33,187 nucleotides of DNA from contig JAYMTF010000587.1 in NCBI GenBank assembly GCA_036897485.1, positions 1 to 33,187 of the forward strand, given 5' to 3'. The position numbers were made by a program, and so were the translations under genes. The notes under the pieces were generated by a model. That model was not told the origin of the DNA, searched no databases, and saw only the letters and a program-made list of their open reading frames with translations. The stretch comes from Pelargonium nanum. Its lineage: Eukaryota; Streptophyta; Magnoliopsida; Geraniales; Geraniaceae. This document shows, piece by piece, positions 31,221 through 33,187 of this stretch (position 1 is its first letter; every line of letters begins with the position of its first letter).

Positions 31221-33091
31221 TCACGAAGCTGTTGATGCTTCTGATTTTTTATCCTCCAAAAGCTTTAGCTCCTGGCGCCAACCTTCCAGTTTCGTCAATT
31301 TGTCCAATTGTTCCGGCTTCATATCTTTCCGTGCAGTTTTCTGTAGTTGAGCTTCTGCAAGCCGAATCTGCAGCAGTGAACCAACAATTAGCTGACATAA
31401 TCATCAACATGAACAAGTAAACAGATTGTGAAACGAACATCATGTTACAAGTTATGGTGTCCAAGGCACTACATTTGCACATGCCGGTGTTTTCAACCCG
31501 CTGGTGAAAAAGAGTGCAACGTAATACATAGAGCATATGCATTGTTAGTAATTGTTTAAATAAATATCAGTTTCGTTTACATCTCTTCCACCTCAGTAGT
31601 AAAACTCCAAAAATCTTATCCCCTAAAAGAAGATAATTCATTGGAGAGGATTGTTCATGACTATTCTGTTTAAGCACATACGATACTACCACCAAAATTA
31701 AAAAAGTTGAATTTCACTGCGAACAATAGCTCCTTGGATACAGGGCAATATAGAAAATCGAATTAATGATAATAATATTATTACCTTCTTTTTTAGTGCT
31801 CGAATCTTTTTATCAATATCAAGAGCCGAATCTCCAGGATTTGATCTCTCTATTGACTCTGAAGGACCGGAAACTACGGTTGAACTGGAAGAAACAGCTA
31901 GCTCACTCAACTGAGATGTCAACGACTTGACAGATTCTGATCCATTATTTACATCTTCAGAAGCTGGTGTTTCTTCTTGTTTACCATCATCAGTAGGCTC
32001 CAAGTTCATATCCTTTTCAAGAGAAGCCTGTATAGCTAATTTGTTAACATTGTTTGACGTAAATAATAAACAATTCAGGAAACAAGAAGCATACATAATG
32101 AATGACAATTTTGTGCTGACTTATTGCCTAATGCCTATTGCTGAATGCTGATGAGAAATACAGAGTAGAAAGCATTATGAATAATCACAATTCTAAAATG
32201 GTCACTTTTGTTTTATTTAGCTATTGCCAACTAAATTAGGCAAAGATCCTCCTCATTTCCCTGGAAATTTAATTCATACTTGGAGAAAAAACAATAAATT
32301 GATCTTTAATCGTTATTAACTAAAGTTGGAAAAAATGATTTGAATTTCATTGAGAGAAGGGAAAGACTTCAGAGATAGCAAAGTCAGTAGTATTTGCTCT
32401 AATCTTGCAACAAGAGATGACACCAACTTGACACAAATTTAACTACAAACCACAACTAGAATTTTTACAAGGAACTGCATTGAAAAACATATCTATGCAT
32501 TAACTACTTTATGGACGTGCAATTTAAATGAGTATGGCAACTTGGTCATCGACCGCATATTGGTGAAAAATACCTGTAGATGGTTCTACTAATGACATCA
32601 AAAATTTATGTCATAGACCCTTTCTCTCTTGATAAACTGTTAACTATACTATTACAATTCTATTGACGAAAAATGAAAATAAGTGGATACCGAGAGCCCA
32701 TGACCAGCAAAACAGCTCTAACCAAACTTGCATAAAAATCAGGCCAGACAGCATCATAGTAAAGGTAACATGAGATATTCTTATCAAAGAAGTTTATCGT
32801 ATCATCAATTATTCCTTTCTAACTTCTAAGATGGCAATGCAGCATCTCACTAGAAATGAATGTCTTGACTTGAGCAAAATAAAAAATTCTCTACATGAAA
32901 GGTTCATGCTCAAAATAAAAAGAGCTAAAAGGGATAAAATTAAGAATATGCTGTAATAACAAGTAGCAACATACCTGTAGCCGCTTCTCCTTCTTTCTTT
33001 CATTCCTTTTAGCTGCCTTGCTTTTAGGTCTCACAACTAACGCTGGGTCATAACCAGGAGGCCCATCCTGTGAGGCCATTTCCTTCTTCCA
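31221..33091 (-). CDS. PYM: PYM, partner of Y14 and Mago (3' part, partial)
   Basis: Three coding exons on the - strand: 33091-32975, 32027-31785 and 31367-31221, all phase 0, giving the last 168 residues. The first visible exon reads WKKEMASQDGPPGYDPA and KSKAAKRNERKKEKRLQ. The second is an acidic, Ser-rich linker ending DIDKKIRALKKK. The last reads IRLAEAQLQKTARKDMKPEQ and LEGWRQELKLLEDKKSEAS. This is the order and spacing of plant PYM. The N-terminal exon with the Mago-Y14-binding segment lies beyond the right edge. PYM releases Mago-Y14 from exon junction complexes on translated mRNAs, acting mainly in the cytoplasm; the C-terminal region resembles an eIF2A-type ribosome-binding segment in animals. 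Confidence 0.92.
32028..32974 (-). other. Intron of PYM (0.95 kb)
   Basis: A phase-0 intron between KEKRLQ and ASLEKDMN. AT-rich; no coding frame, repeat or RNA gene recognised. Confidence 0.75.
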
Positions 33092-33187
33092 CTGCATCCA
33101 ACAAGATTACAAAACCCAGGTCAATATGTTGATCTGACAAACAAATAAAACCATGTTATCCATTTCATTGTTAAAGAATTTTCTAAA

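Noticed and set aside
1..33187. A novel multi-gene system or biosynthetic cluster
   Set aside because: The eight genes belong to unrelated, widely conserved plant families with independent promoters, so nothing supports a joint system.

Overview
The window is nuclear DNA from a flowering plant, most likely a eudicot. It holds eight spliced protein-coding genes with GT-AG introns, AT-rich introns and spacers, families that are plant-specific or have plant-type variants, and degraded plant LINE and SINE elements. The family or species cannot be fixed from sequence reading alone. There is no operon-like organisation and I found no previously undescribed multi-gene system. Splice junctions given here were worked out by hand from reading-frame continuity and family resemblance, not from transcripts.

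Layout, left to right. (1) The 3' part of a LEA_2-domain gene resembling the companion-of-cellulose-synthase (CC) proteins, + strand, with a 2.95 kb last intron containing an SSR and a MITE-like repeat. (2) A five-exon vasculin/GPBP1-like gene (plant databases often label it Snf1 kinase interactor-like), - strand, convergent with (1). (3) An eight-exon MEKK1-type MAPKKK, + strand, divergent from (2). (4) A four-exon NDC80/HEC1 kinetochore gene, - strand, convergent with (3). (5) A repeat block at about 18.05-20.31 kb with two non-LTR retrotransposon remnants pointing at each other. (6) A DUF1644 zinc-finger-like gene with an intronless ORF behind a 2.9 kb leader intron, + strand. (7) An eight-exon branched-chain aminotransferase without an obvious transit peptide, + strand, carrying a SINE with a perfect target-site duplication in its fourth intron. 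(8) A spacer with a second SINE-like repeat (internal 80 bp tandem duplication) and an AT-rich repeat, then an eight-exon MRT4/MRTO4 ribosome-assembly gene whose upstream region is packed with site II and telo-box motifs, + strand. (9) The 3' part of a PYM (partner of Y14 and Mago) gene, - strand, running off the right edge.

The genes are unrelated housekeeping or signalling genes: cell wall, transcription, MAPK signalling, mitosis, a zinc-finger-like protein, amino-acid metabolism, ribosome biogenesis and exon-junction-complex recycling. Nothing suggests they act together. The most informative non-genic signals are the dated insertions (SINE with a 14 bp duplication, 5'-truncated LINE), the local duplications, and promoter motifs that fit gene function (site II/telo-box at MRT4, an E2F-like site at NDC80).
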